Both the position numbers and the translations under genes were made by a program. The notes under the pieces are model-generated. The model had not been told where the DNA came from and ran no database searches. It saw only the letters and a list, made by a program, of their open reading frames with translations. 64,000 nucleotides of DNA from Lolium rigidum. Lineage: Eukaryota; Streptophyta; Magnoliopsida; Poales; Poaceae. Below, piece by piece: positions 35,384 to 48,540 of the stretch. The stretch is from assembly GCF_022539505.1 (NCBI RefSeq), contig NC_061508.1:342749484-342813483 (forward strand), in the 5' to 3' direction. The first letter of the stretch is position 1. Each line of letters starts with the position of its first letter.

Positions 35384-35619
35384 TATATTGTAAGCTATGT
35401 TGGGTTCGCCTCGAACCCAGGAGTATTCCTCTTAGGACCCAAGAGGAGCTCCGAGACGATATATGTATGATTATTGTAATATTAAATTAATGAGTTATGG
35501 ACCTGCTATGTTCTGTTGTACTACTCTGAGGGATGTAATATTTGCGGAATGGTACTTCGTGAATGTTATATCAACGACCGGCATACTACAACATGCAGTG
35601 GTATGCGGTGGTCACCACA
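35384..35619 (+). repeat. Left LTR of chromovirus, second part
   Basis: Matches 46628-46864 and ends GTCACCACA, just before the primer site. It starts with the second TAT of the CACTA-1 target duplication. Confidence 0.9.
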
Positions 35620-35622
35620 GCT

Positions 35623-35634
35623 TGGTATCGGAGC
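35623..35634 (+). other. Chromovirus primer binding site (initiator tRNA-Met type)
   Basis: TGGTATCGGAGC, one change from the usual TGGTATCAGAGC, three bases after the LTR. Confidence 0.85.
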
Positions 35635-35888
35635 AAAAGCTTTGACCTTAGGTTGGAACCTAGTAAATGGGACCAAACGTTAGGAGTCAAATAGGATTAG
35701 TAAAGAATTCTCTAAAAATATGGTGTATATTCAATTGAGAATACAACAATCATATCTTTTAGTGCGATACTTCTTTATTATCTCTATTATGATGCATTAT
35801 TACTAGTCTTATAATCTTTCTATTTCTACAGCCAACATGGCAAGTTCACGTCCGGGACGAAACGTGAAAGTGATGGATTCCACACTGA

Positions 35889-36920
35889 GTGAATATGAAG
35901 GAGGACTTGCGAGATATTCTACGAGCCATGTTACTTGAATTTGGGTGTGATCCCCAGATCCAAGTAAAGAAATACATGTACTATGATGGTACTGTATTGG
36001 CCAAGTGTAGGGTAGGACTGCGACTTCCCGAATCTTTGGGAATGAGCGTAGTAATGCCAGCAGGTGAAGCCAGAACTATCAACACAGCCTACCATATAGC
36101 CATTATGAGAGCCATCACAGATATTCGGGAGCATAAGACGAAAGAGCTTATGGGTTCCGAATTCACCCACATTCCTCATATGCAGGAGGAAGAAGATCCC
36201 ATGCTTAACCACTACAAATATGCAAAACGCAAACCAATAGCAGCTGCAAAATACATGGACAATAGCCGCAACTTAATATCATTGCTCTTTCAGTTGAACC
36301 ATCATCTGACGGGAGCAATTGATACGATGTTAGAGGAGTTTACTGAACCCAAGGAGGAGACTAGGGGGAAAGAACCTATGGAGAATGTGGTGCACACACC
36401 AGTTTACTCAGCTGGTGACTACATTAGTATTGATCCTCTCGAGCGTGAAACGACACATGTTACACCTGGGAACTATCTGGGTAGTTCCTATGGAGGATAT
36501 GAGGGCAGAGAGGTATCTGGAAACAATCAGCGTTCCGATACTCCTATAGAAAACTCCACGGGTTGGCGTTGGCGATCTGATACGGGAACTCATAGTACTT
36601 CAGTGTATTATGACGGAGAGATGAATGAGGACGCCACAACCCAGAACCAGAGTTATCCTAGTACTGAAGGAGTTGATGAAGGGTATCCGACACAGGTTGA
36701 GTCGGATACGAATGTTGGAAATACCTATGGTGGAGCTACAGGGGAGTACACCCGATGGGTGGACTATGATGCACTTAACGATCAGTTTGTGAACACTGAT
36801 TTCTCCCTAGGATCATCATCTGATTCCGACTACCAGCCGACGGGGAGACCTTATGTTCCAGGGTCTATCAGGAGGACGACACGTTCGACCGGATGGAAGC
36901 CTGGGATGTACCGGGAGTGA
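35889..36920 (+). CDS. ORF upstream of gag (ORF0-like) in chromovirus
   Basis: 343 residues, uninterrupted, in its own frame between primer site and gag. The N-terminal ~150 residues look globular (MKEDLRDILRAMLLEFGCDP, VGLRLPESLG, YHIAIMRAITDIREHK). The rest is Gly/Ser/Thr/Tyr-rich and acidic (TGWRWRSDTG, SSSDSDYQP), likely disordered. An in-frame CDS may begin slightly upstream (ATGGCAAGTTCACG at 35837 is in another frame, so a one-base slip could hide a longer start). Some grass gypsy elements, such as rice RIRE2/RIRE3 types, carry an extra ORF upstream of gag of unknown function, and this fits that class by position. It is better preserved than pol, which has several stops. Function unknown. 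Confidence 0.65.
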   Translation: MNMKEDLRDILRAMLLEFGCDPQIQVKKYMYYDGTVLAKCRVGLRLPESLGMSVVMPAGEARTINTAYHIAIMRAITDIREHKTKELMGSEFTHIPHMQEEEDPMLNHYKYAKRKPIAAAKYMDNSRNLISLLFQLNHHLTGAIDTMLEEFTEPKEETRGKEPMENVVHTPVYSAGDYISIDPLERETTHVTPGNYLGSSYGGYEGREVSGNNQRSDTPIENSTGWRWRSDTGTHSTSVYYDGEMNEDATTQNQSYPSTEGVDEGYPTQVESDTNVGNTYGGATGEYTRWVDYDALNDQFVNTDFSLGSSSDSDYQPTGRPYVPGSIRRTTRSTGWKPGMYRE

Positions 36921-37221
36921 AGATCGACTAGAGTCCACCAAGGGAGGCGAGGCTATAATACACAAGTACCACGTGTATTATAGTATGTAATATTTGTAGA
37001 AATTTGTACATATACTTTAATAAGTGAGTTTACATACTCACATCGACTTGAGTATTGTAATAAGACCACTTAAGTATGTATATACATGGTATATGTTTTG
37101 TATGATTTGGATTTGCTTCTTGATTTCCATTGCGTGACTAGTTCCGTGCACAAAGTTGAGCTAGAAAACTTGCGCATGGAGTAATTATGAGTATCATCTT
37201 GTGTTGCAGAACTAGGGGGTT
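36921..37221 (+). other. Spacer between ORF0 and gag
   Basis: AT-rich. Contains GTATATACATGG near 37078 and TTGTGTTGCAG (acceptor-like) at 37199-37209, so gag may be reached by splicing. No gene. Confidence 0.4.
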
Positions 37222-38014
37222 ATGTCGGGAGCGATAGGTGAGGAGACCGAAGCGCAGCGCATGGAGCGCGAAGCAAAACAAAAGGAAGAGGCTGAGGAAG
37301 CAGCCAGAAATCAGTTTCCACCACCACCACCACCCATGACGCAGCAAAATTTCGTCCAATATATGCAAATGATGGAAGAGAGGCAATGTATTACGTTGGA
37401 GCAGCAGAACAAATTCTTCCAAGAGTTGCTGCAGCAGAACAGGGTGGAGAGACGTGAGAATCCGGGAGTCACCTTAGCAGACTTCCAGAACGCCAAGCCT
37501 ATATCTTTCGCATACGCGCCCGAGCCAATGGACGTGGAAGATTGGCTTATGGACACTGAGCGAAAGCTCAATACTGTTGGTTGCAACAATGTCATAGCCG
37601 TTTATCGGGCTGGAAAGGTATTTACCTGGGAGGAGATTGCAAGGAAGTTCAGGGAATCCAATGTCCCTGAAAGTATTGTGGAACTGAAGCGTCGAGAATT
37701 TGAAAGTCTCGAGCAGAAGGACAAGGCAATCCTGACTTATGTCAGGGAATTCTCAAAGCTGTCCCGGTATGCTGTTGAAGAAGTCAACACCGAGGACAAG
37801 AAAAAGAAGAGGTTTTTGAGGGGGTTAAGTCCCCAGTTCAAGGTACAGCTCCGTATGATGAGAGCAACAGAATTCCAAGAGTTGGTGGATGCAGCCATCA
37901 CTCTGGAAGATGATTTCAAACAACTGCAGGAGGAAAAGAGGAAGAAGGCCAAGTTTGAGCATAAAAGGTTTATTAGTAACAAGCCCAACACCAGCTTGAG
38001 TTTCAAGACGAGAT

Positions 38015-38016
<2 letters not shown>

Positions 38017-38082
<66 letters not shown>
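38017..38082 (+). repeat. (AAC)21 run encoding 22 Asn in Gag
   Basis: Trinucleotide run just before the zinc knuckles, in frame with Gag. Confidence 0.95.
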
Positions 38083-41000
38083 AGCAACTACTACGGTAGT
38101 AGGAGGAACCAAGCATTCCAGACTGCAAATCAAGCGGTTTGCAAAAGCTGTGGACTCACAGGACATTTCGCTAAGGATTGTAAGAAGCCAAGGATCATAT
38201 GCTTTGGTTGTCGCCGGGAGGGGCACATGCTGAAGGACTGCCCCAAGAAAAATAATGGAGGAGGTCAGTCAGGAGGAGGAGGAAATCGTGGAGGAAATAA
38301 CGGAGGGAATTGGAAGAATAAGAAGCCCTTCGGCAAGCTGAACTGCACTAGTCTGGAGGAGGTGGTCAACTCCGATCAGGCGGTGATAGGTACGCTCCAG
38401 ATACTCACTCATCCTGGCAAAGTACTTTTTGATACTGGTGCAACTACATCATTCATTTCCCAACAATTCATCATCAAACATGGGATTAGCTGCACTAAGT
38501 TAGATACACCCATAACCATACTTTCTGCGGGGGGAACGATAGTAGTAACCCATACCAAACAAAAACAAGTCATCATGATCAATAAGTGCGCGTTTGACGC
38601 GGACCTTTTCATTTTACCGATGAAGGACATTGATGTCATTCTTGGTATGAACTGGTTAGAAGGTAATGGAGCATTGATCGACTGTGTGAATAAGACGGTA
38701 TCTTTGAAAAGCCCTGATGGAAGTAGAATGATCTACCAAGGCGACAAACATACACAGATTGAAGTGGAGCTACAGTTGAACAGCATGAAGGAGGTGAAGT
38801 TAGAGGATATACCGGTAGTGAATGAATTCCAGGATGTGTTTCCTGCGGAATTACCAGGTATGCCACCAGATAGGGAGATAGAATTCACTATCGACCTAAT
38901 TCCAGGAACAACTCCGATTGCTAAAGCACCATATAAGATGGGGCCCAAGGAGTTGAAAGAACTTAAGGAGCAACTGGACGACTTGGAACATAAAGGATTC
39001 ATATAGGAAAGTGTTTCACCATGGGGATCACCTGTAATCTTCGTGGATAAAAGAGATGGAGGAAGAAGGATGTGCGGAGACTACAGGAATCTGAACAACG
39101 TCACAATCAAGAACAAGTATCCACTTCCAAGAATACAAGATCTATTCGATCAAGTTAGAGGCGCGGGGTCTTTTCCAAAATTGATCTAAGATCCGGTTAT
39201 CACCAGATAAAGATCAAGAAGGAAGACGTTCCGAAAACTGCCTTTGTTTCAAGGTATGGACATCATGAATACCTTGTAGTGCCTTTTGGATTAACCAATG
39301 CTCCAGCAATTTTCATGAATCTCATGAATAAGATTTTCATGCCATATCTAGACAAGTTTGTCATCGTATTCATTGATGATATCTTGATCTATTCCAAAGA
39401 CAAAGCTGAACATGCTGAACATCTGAGGTTAGTGTTGCAAACACTAAGGGAACATCAACTCTATGCCAAATTTAGCAAGTGTGAATTTTGGCTAGATCAA
39501 GTGGAATTTCTTGGTCATGTCATTAGTAAAGATGGAATAGCTGTGAACCCGAGCAAAGTAGCAGCAGTTCTAGAATGGGAAGCACCCAAGACCGTCAAGG
39601 GAATCAGAGGATTCCTAGGAATGGCAGGATATTATCGGAGATTCATTGAAGGATTCTCCAAGATAGCAGGACCCATGACGAAGCTGTTAAGAAAGAACAC
39701 ACCATTTGTGTGGTCAGAAGAGTGTGAGAAGAGTTTTCAAACTCTGAAAGAGAAACTCACCACGGCACCGGTGTTAGCAGTTCCGGAAGTTGGCAAGGAT
39801 TACACCGTGTACTGTGACGCATCCAAGCATGGATTGGGTTGCGTAATTATGCAAGATCGGAAAGTGATATCTTATGGATCGAGGCAACTCAGACCTCATG
39901 AAGTGAACTATCCAACACATGACTTGGAATTAGCAGCAGTGGTATTTGCACTCAAAACTTGGAGACATTTTCTCTATGGAGCCAAGTGTGAGCTCTATAC
40001 GGATCATAAGAGTCTCAAATACTTCTTCACTCAGAAGGAACTCAACATGAGGCAGAAAAGATGGCTTGAACTGATCAAGGATTATGATTTGACAATCAAT
40101 TATACTCCAGGAAAGGCCAATGTTGTAGCAGATGCTTTGAGTAGGAAGAGCACCGGAGGAGTGGAACAAGAAATATCACCGGAGTTGAGGAAGGAAATAA
40201 GTCAAGCCCAAATACAACTTTGGGAGAAGGAAGCTCATGAAGGACTGTCGGCTTTGCAAGTAGCCGATGAGCTAAGTGTTAACCTGAAGAATGAGATAAT
40301 GATGGGTCAGCTGGACGATCCATTCATCGTGGAGGAGATGAGAAGAATAGATGAAGGAAGACCATCAGAATTTCATCGAGGAGAATCGGGATCATTATGG
40401 TTCTAGAAGAGGATTTGTGTTCCAGATATTGCTGAAATTAAGGAAGTAATACTCCGGGAAGCCCATCAAACACCATATTCCATTCATCCGGGTAGTACAA
40501 AGATGTACATGGATCTAAAGGAGCTATTCTGGTGGAACAACATGAAGAGAGAAATCGCACAATACGTGGTGGAATGCCATACCTGCCAATGAGTGAAGGC
40601 TGAACATCAGAGTCCGGCAGGGAAATTACAACCTTTCCCTATTCCAGAATGGAAATGGGAGGAGATAGGGATGGATTTCATCACCGGACTACCCATGACT
40701 AATAAAAAGAAGGACATGATATGGGTAATCGTGGACCGGTTGACGAAGAGTGCACACTTCTTAGCGGTAAATCAGCAGGACAAAGGAGAGAAACTCATCG
40801 ATCTTTATATCAAGGGGATCGTGAGTAAACATGGAGTACCCAAGAAGATCGTGTCGGATCGAGGATCCGTGTTCACGTCAGCATTTTGGAAGCAACTACA
40901 CAAAGCTTTAGGATCCAAGTTGGACTATAGTACCGCCTATCATCCTCAGACAGGTGGACAAACGGAAAGAACCAACCAGATCCTAGAGGATATGCTTAGG

Positions 41001-41740
41001 GCTTGTGCCCTAGACTTCGGAGGATCATGGGAAGAGCACTTACCACTAGCAGAGTTTTCATACAATAATAGCTATCAAAGCAGCATCAAGATGGCACCAT
41101 TCGAAGCTCTGTATGGAAGAAAGTGTAGATCACCGATATGTTGGTATGAAGCCGGAGCAAGCAAAGAGTTCAACCCTGATTATGTCAAGGAAAAGCAACA
41201 AATCATTGACATTATCAGGGATAGGCTCAAGATAGCCCAGAGCCGACAGAAGAGTTATGCCGATCAAAAGAGGAGAACATGGGAGCCACGAGTTGGAGAC
41301 ATGGTATACCTTAAGGTGAGCCCGATGAAAGGACTTCAGAGGTTTGGAGTAAAAGGAAAGCTAAGCCCTAGGTACATCGGACCTTTCAAGATTCTGAGTT
41401 AAAACCGAGGGTTAGGCTTTGAATTGGAACTACCGGGAAGGTTATCTCAGGTTCACAACGTATTTCATGTGTCGCAACTCAGAAAATGTTTGAAGACCCC
41501 AGATGAACCAGTATCACATGAAGAGCTCGAGTTACAACCAGATTTGACATACATCGAGAAGCCAGCGAAGATTCTCGAGGAAAACTGGAAACAACTCAGG
41601 AATCGAGCAATAAAGTATTGCAAGATACAATGGAAGCATCATCCCGAGAGGGAAGCCACCTGGGAAAAGGAGGAAGACCTAAGGAAAACATACCCCGAAC
41701 TTTTCAGGTATTACAACCACAACTTCGGGACGAAGTTTTC

Positions 41741-41756
41741 TTTAAGGGGGAAAGGC
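41741..41756 (+). other. Chromovirus polypurine tract
   Basis: TTTAAGGGGGAAAGGC directly before the right LTR. Confidence 0.8.
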
Positions 41757-44700
41757 TGTAATGTCCCAGGTTTAGAGACGATCGAGGGGTAGATTTTAGA
41801 AAGGGATGTGCATTGCATTGTAATTTACGGGAAAATTCCGCGCTTTTAAAACAAAACTGCATCGAAGGGGGACAGGTTTCTCTCTCGACACCTTACAGGG
41901 TTAGGGGTTCGAGAGTGCGATGAACTTGTTCCTACTTATCTAAATTAGGGTTTTGAGAAGAGAGAAGTGATATTGCATTGAAATCTTAAGTTGCATGATT
42001 GAATTACAAGTTAAGTTGTATGATTGAATTCAAACCAAATTTGAATTTGAATTTCAAATTCAAACATCAAATGATCATCACATAATTCAAATTTGAGATA
42101 ATTTCACAAACAATCATCATTAAGCAAGAATATAAGTAAGACAACAATTATATTAAGCTCAATAAGGAAAACTTGAGCTTTATTGATCATCACACACATA
42201 ATACATTGTCTTTACAATATTCAGATTTGAATTATGGAATTTACAAGACATTACAAGAATTGAATAAATAGAAACAGAAAAAGGAAAATTACAAGTATTT
42301 AAATGTCCTAAACTACAATGTTGATCATCATGTAAGTCTTGCTCAAGAAGATCTTGATCTTCATCTTGATCAGCAGATTGTTCCTGTACACACACACAAC
42401 AAACAGAAAATTAGGCCAAGTGGCAAAGCCACTTGGCAGGTTAGCAAATATTACAAAGGGTGGATATGATCAAGTCGCCGAGCTGATCTCTCCACAGCAC
42501 AAGTCCCAAGCTGGACTTGCACACACACACAACCAGGCAGCACACAAGGCAGTGTGCATGTGTAACACACACACAGTGAGTCACCATGGTAAGTTGTGGT
42601 GCTGTCGACCAAAGAAGCCATGGCTGGCCATATAAAAGCTTTTCACAGCCAAACCCTAGCCACTTGATTCATCCATCGACAGGATTGCTCTGGTAAGCCA
42701 CCAAGAACACCAAGAATAGAAGAACAGCCACTGCTGTTCAACCATTCCACAAACACCAGAAACAAATCAGGAATCAAGGTTTGCAAGGAGGAGCAGGGCA
42801 AGCACATCAATCCATCCAGAAGCAAACCCTCTACACCAACCCTATTTCTAGGAGCTGGAGTGAGGTATACATATCATCATGAACAAACTAGATGGTTTTG
42901 TTCATAAACTGCACAGGCATGATCACAAGCACACAAAGGGTGGGGTAACCCCTGTTTTGATCATCATTTGGTCAGAGACCAAGTGAAACCTGGTAGAAGT
43001 GGAAAGGACCAGGGATCAATCAAGCCTATACCCATGGTTATGCCAACCAGAATAGTGGTAGCATCATCCAAATGGAAACAGGAAAGTAAACAATCCCGCA
43101 GACTATCCAAGTACAACCAGACCACACTAGCCCTTCTAAGACCATCAGAATATAGACACTTATATGTCTATTTTCATTTCAACATCAATTATACTGGAAG
43201 TCATATGACTACCAGTAATATTGCAGAGTAGCACACAAAAGAGGTAGGAGCAACCTTTACTAGCACATCAAGCATTGCTAGGGTCACAACAACTACCTAG
43301 CCACACAGAAAAGCCAAAAGAGAAGCATATCATCACTCCAAGGGAGTTCATGCATCACAGGAGGTGCCAACACATGTTGGTTTCCATCCAGATAGGGCAT
43401 AGGATGCAACAATCTACTACTGTATCAAGTAGATCATGTCTATTGTCAGCAATAGGAAGCTAAGCTTCACTGACAAGCATAGATAAATAAAAAACAACCA
43501 CACATTAAGCCAAGCAATTGTATCATTACTCAGATTGAGTTCAAAGAGGAGCTAGGGTCCCCAACTACTGTTGGCATCCCTCTAGCTCAATCCAACTCAT
43601 TATAAGAATCATCACTACCAGCAGTTCATCTCATTTATCCACCTAGTCAAGCAAGACAACACAGATAAATGAATATCCAAGAAATCCACACACCAGAGCC
43701 TTGCAGTGGATCCAAGTGATCACTGCAAGCAACAGCAATTACCTGAGCCAATCACAGCACACACCAGCACAAGGCATGGTGATGCACAATCACCAGAATA
43801 AGCCGTACGAGCATAAGCAGTAAGTAAAGCAAGCAATAATCAAGCAGCTGATGATCACTGGATCACCAGAGCTTGCTAAAGCATGCTAGCACCCAATTCT
43901 AGCATCACACTGACCATAGATAATTAAATGGCCATACATAATCAACAGTTGCTTCACAGATAATCAAATAGATGATATATGATTGTATTCAGAAGCACAT
44001 CAAGGGCTTGATGAACCACTGGATCTTGCTAAACAACTAAAGCACATACCAGTAATCACTGAATCATGCAATTAAGCCAATAGCAATGCTCAGATAAGCC
44101 TGCTCATGAATTTGAGCACAAGAACTAGCCACAGGAGCTCTGGCACTTGCAAATTTGCAAGAATTGCATACTGCAATTAAGTCATTGAAGCATCTATGAA
44201 TACACATGAGTGCCAGACAAGCATAGAAACAAGAACAGAGGAACAGGGAAGAAATTCTAGCAAGTAAAGCAAGCTTACACAAGCACATCAGCATCACCAG
44301 CACACGCAGCACAGCAGCAACGCAGCAGCAGCAGCAAGCCAGCCATCGAGCAGCATAGGCACCAGGAACAGCAAGCCATGGCTAGAGCTACTGAGAGAGG
44401 AAGAAGAACAAGCACATGAGAGAGAAGAATAAGTGGCTAACGTACCAGGGTCGAGCAGGCAGACCACCATGGCGGCCACGGCAGCACACGCCAGGGCGCG
44501 GCGGCGCCAGGCCAAGCCAGGCCATGGCGGCACCACAGCACCACCCCACCATGGCAGCACAGCCACGGCGGCGCCATCACCCCAGGAGCTTGGGGAGCCG
44601 CGGGATCAAGCGGATCCCGAAACCTAGCCATGGCGGAGAGGATCGATGATAAGCGGAGGATGGCGTCAGCTCCAGATCGACGCGGATGGAAGAGATCGCC

Positions 44701-46864
44701 AGCAGCTAGCGGTTCGATTGCGCCCCATGGCGAGGGCCATGGCGGCCGGAGACCGCCGGAATCGGCCGGCGACGGTGCGGGCGACGCAAGTCGCCAGGGA
44801 GAGGAAAGGGGATTAGGGTTAGGTCGAGCGGCGCGAGAGAGAGAGAGAGAGAGAGAGTGAGCGGGTTGGGCCGGACCAGGTGGGTCGGCCAAACCTAACC
44901 CGTTGGGCCACCTGACAGGTGGGGCCCAAGGGCAAATTGGTCATTTCACAATTCATAAAAAGGCAGAAACTTTGAAATTAAATAAGAAATGCTTTGAAGC
45001 TCTAAAAAAATAATTAAAAATATGAAAATTGATCAGCATAAAATTCTCTATTTAAATAAAATACCAAATAGAATTTTTGAAGACAATTAAGAATAAGTCC
45101 TAATTTGATGATTTAAATAAGGATTTAAATCACACATATTACTTTCAATAAAGAAAATAAGTCCATTAATACATTTGGACTTTAAAAACATCTTGACAAT
45201 ATTTCAAGATTGTATTTTACCCTAAATTAAGTATCCCCAAATCATTCTTAGTATTACCTCTCACATAAAATAATAAGTCATCGGAAAGGGGGGAGCAAAC
45301 CCTAAAAATGGAAAGCATGCATAATTGCTTCTTTAACCATTGCCCTTATCAGACAATGATGCTATTTTTCGTAGACGAGAGGACAAGGGTCAGTCCACAC
45401 CTTCCAACCGCAAAACTTTGCAGTGTTCAGGCAAGTTCATCACTTGCTCATGTCATTTGAGTATCTTTATCAAATTACTTGCAAAGTACTATGATTATCA
45501 CTATTGCATAAAAACCAAAACCACTACTTTCATAACTATGAATATGACTATGTGGTGGGAAATGGAACCATGGATTGTGTTGATATGGTGGAGGTTCCAG
45601 TGCAAGGGTTTATATCCATCTAGGATTAAACAACAAATGTCGCCAGTGATTCTTGTGTCGTAATACCCGTGTTAACCATAAGATCTGGAGTGGGACGGAA
45701 TAGTCAATTGTATTTCCACCTCTTGTACATCAACGGATGCGCTTGCCGTAGACACTTGTATCCTGAGGGACAAGCGGTAGGTTGGGGAAGACTTAAGTCC
45801 CCACGGTAATGCGGTCTATGATGGATTGTAAGATGTCCGGAACGGTCTATCCATGATTGATAGGGGAAGGCATATAAAATTGTTCGGAACGGTCTACCTT
45901 AATCGGTATAGGGGAGAACAAATGCCCGGAACGGTCTCATCATGATTATAGGGGAAGACAGTCTTACAAAAGGGTGGGTGTGCGAGGTAGCGGAGGAATA
46001 TGATTGGCTATGACCTTATACCTGGCCTCACACCATAGGTAGTGTGGACGGGAGAGCTGCCCGGTTGGCACCAAGTTTAAGATCTCTTATGGGTAAAGCA
46101 ACACACCTCTGCAGAGTGTAAAGAACTGTGACCTGTCACTCCCTGTTCCGGGATATGGAACTGCGAACGCGGCCGGAAAGGAGCTCCATGAAGTTCTAGT
46201 AAACCGGTGAAGGCTGACGGACATAGCTCTTTGGAATAAAAGCAATCTCTTGAAGAAATGTTTATCAAAACCTGCATTGGTATTAGACTTTCTGGTCTAA
46301 TATCGTAGCTAGTGCATCAAACACCTCTTATCTATAATGAACTTGTTGAGTACGCTCGTACTCATACCACTCTTAAATCCCTTGCTTAGATTATCTGAAT
46401 CGTCTGGAGGAGGACTACGACAACAATGAAGGAGCCGAGATCATCGGCTATGAAGAACCAGACCTCTCTGGAGGTATCGAAGGCGTAGACTACCTCATCG
46501 TCTACAGAACCGGGGAGGCTTCCGGAGGAGATCAAGCCTAGAAACATCCAGTAGTAGTAGTAACCGAGCAGCCCGAACTCTTAGTATTTAGCTGCTCGAG
46601 AGAATAAATGTACGACTTAATGAGACATCTATATTGTAAGCTATGTTGGGTTCGCCTCGAACCCAGGAGTATTCCTCTTAGGACCCAAGAGGAGCTTCGA
46701 GACGATATATGTATGATTATTGTAATATTAAATGAATGAGTTATGGACCTGCTATGTTCTGTTGTACTACTCTGAGGGATGTAATATTTGCGGAATGGTA
46801 CTTCGTGAATGTTATATCAACGACTGGCATACTACAACATGCAGTGGTATGCAGGGTCACCACA
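41757..46864 (+). repeat. Right LTR of chromovirus (5.1 kb)
   Basis: Runs from TGTAATGTCCCAGG, right after the polypurine tract, to GTCACCACA. Its second half matches 1-2192 plus 35384-35619, differing by few substitutions, the GA-run length and a 34-bp block at 46166-46199. The uninterrupted CACTA target site lies at ~46628-46632. ORFs inside are short and not conserved. The matching TSD cannot be checked because the left end is outside the window. Confidence 0.9.
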
Positions 46865-48540
46865 CCTTTGATATTTTATATGTATATACCTGCACGTGTC
46901 AACTATTGATCATGTCAACCAGATTATACAGCTATGTAACTACTAATCTCGTATTAAATTCTAGTCAAAGATTTTAGATCTAATTACTAAAATTAATATA
47001 GATGTGGGTTAATGTGGAAACTGCTTCTAGTAGCCGTGTGTCCTTGACATGCACGTTAACTGAAGTCTTTTTTTCGGCAGGTGTTTTCTTGGTACACGTT
47101 ATTATTAGCCTTTTTGATGGACTTTCATCGCGTCTATTTTTATATGGGTTGGCGCGCCTTCTAAATCTCGATGTGTGCATTCCAAACTTTGGACGTGCTT
47201 GTCAAATCTGCACGGATGGGTGCATACATGGATCGGTTATGCATGCGCTTTTTTTGTTTTGTTATCGTGTCTCAAGCTGACACAGCTAACATATAATTGC
47301 TCTACCTAGATGGTCAATTTTTTCTCCTACGTGCAGGTTGTACATATAATAGTTTACGTAACGTTTTGAAAGTTTAAATCCTAGCCATTATAATTAAGAT
47401 CGACGAATCTAATAATTTTAGTACATGTGGTTTAACGTGGTGTCTCTATTAAACATCCTTATTTTGCTTTTAGTATATAATAGATAGATAGATAGATTTG
47501 GATGTAAGTTGGATCGTACGGTCGTAAAATCGTATAGTAGAAACAACAACTATAGACAACATTACGATGTACAATTAGAGGAACATTGTATAATGTAGAA
47601 AGACGTACATGCCAGTACCATACCCTGGAGATGATTCAAATGCTCACCTACAATTTCCTCTCACGATTGATCACCAACTATTCCCTTCATTTATATAAAA
47701 AAATAGACCAACTAATTCATTCGTGAAGGACTGAAGGGCATATAGTCGATTGATCACCAACCAGGTTGCTAATAACTAATTTTAATCAGACAAAAGGTTT
47801 GAGCTGTTCACTCAGATCTAAGGCCAACACTTATAGTGGGCCCAATTCTCTCGGACCCACTTGTAAAACAGCCTCTGGGACCCACGATCTCTCTGAATTA
47901 TTTCGTATCTAGTGCTGATCCCAATCTTCTCTCCGGAATCTGTAATCTATCCTAATAAATCTCAAATTACACACCAATTCGGTGCAATCTAGTAAATCTG
48001 CAATTTTAAAGCATAAATCAACCGCCCATCACATATTCACATTCCCTTAATTGAATTTGGAGTGCCAGCGTAGATCGGGCACGAGCAGGACGGTCCTCGT
48101 CCACTTTAGGCCAGTTTGGTAGCCTGAGTCGATTTTATGCACCACTGGCGCAGTAAGATGGGAGTGTCTGCGCATTGCAAACGGGACATGCGTCATAAAT
48201 GGCGTGTCGTTTGGTTGCCCATATGGCATTTTCCGCATAAGAGAGGGAAGCCATCCCTCATTGTTTGGGTCCCGCACAGACGTCTTTTTGGCCCTGGTCG
48301 TGCAGCGCACACCTTGTTTGGTTGCAGACATAAGCGTGCTATGGTAACCCCTTTCGTTAGAGTGGTCAGATTATTTGGTAGTGCTAACTGAATAACAACA
48401 CATTCACCTAGATAAAGTTCATTAAAGTTGCCGGTATACACATCAAGTACTTACCCTACTGGTTGATGCATCACAAGCAAAACAACTATATTTCGTGATG
48501 CATCACAGGTTCATCACACGAGGGGTTTGATGTGTGCATT
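46865..48540. other. Unassigned intergenic DNA
   Basis: No gene recognised. Contains a TAGA microsatellite (47481-47497). At 48110-48330 the phrase (T)GTTTGGT(T/A)GC recurs three times (48114, 48210, 48316), possibly a small decayed repeat. The ORFs here (for example 47002-47280, 48137-48391) have no recognisable domain. Confidence 0.5.

Larger units (their letters stand above)
37222..41792 (+). pseudogene. Chromovirus Gag-Pol polyprotein, broken by stops and a frameshift
   Basis: Gag (residues ~1-300) ends with a 22-Asn run and two CCHC zinc knuckles (CKSCGLTGHFAKDC, CFGCRREGHMLKDC). The protease has LFDTGATTSF (~403). Reverse transcriptase starts before a TAG at 39004-39006, loses a base in a G-run near 39165, and continues with the [10 protein letters not shown] box (39370). 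RNase H shows [11 protein letters not shown] and DHKSLKYF. Integrase shows CHTC, then MDFITGLP and VSDRGSVF, with stops at 40404 (TAG), 40591 (TGA) and 41401 (TAA). A C-terminal chromodomain (41500-41720: EATWEKEEDLRKTYPELF) marks it as a chromovirus, Tekay/Del-like. The last codons run 36 bp into the right LTR. Inactive as read. Confidence 0.92.

Noticed and set aside
37737..38226. Minus-strand ORFs with poly-Leu or poly-Val
   Set aside because: Antisense shadows of the (AAC)n tract in gag.
47002..48441. Possible host genes in the unassigned interval
   Set aside because: ORFs are short and lack domains, and I see no splice-consistent multi-exon structure.
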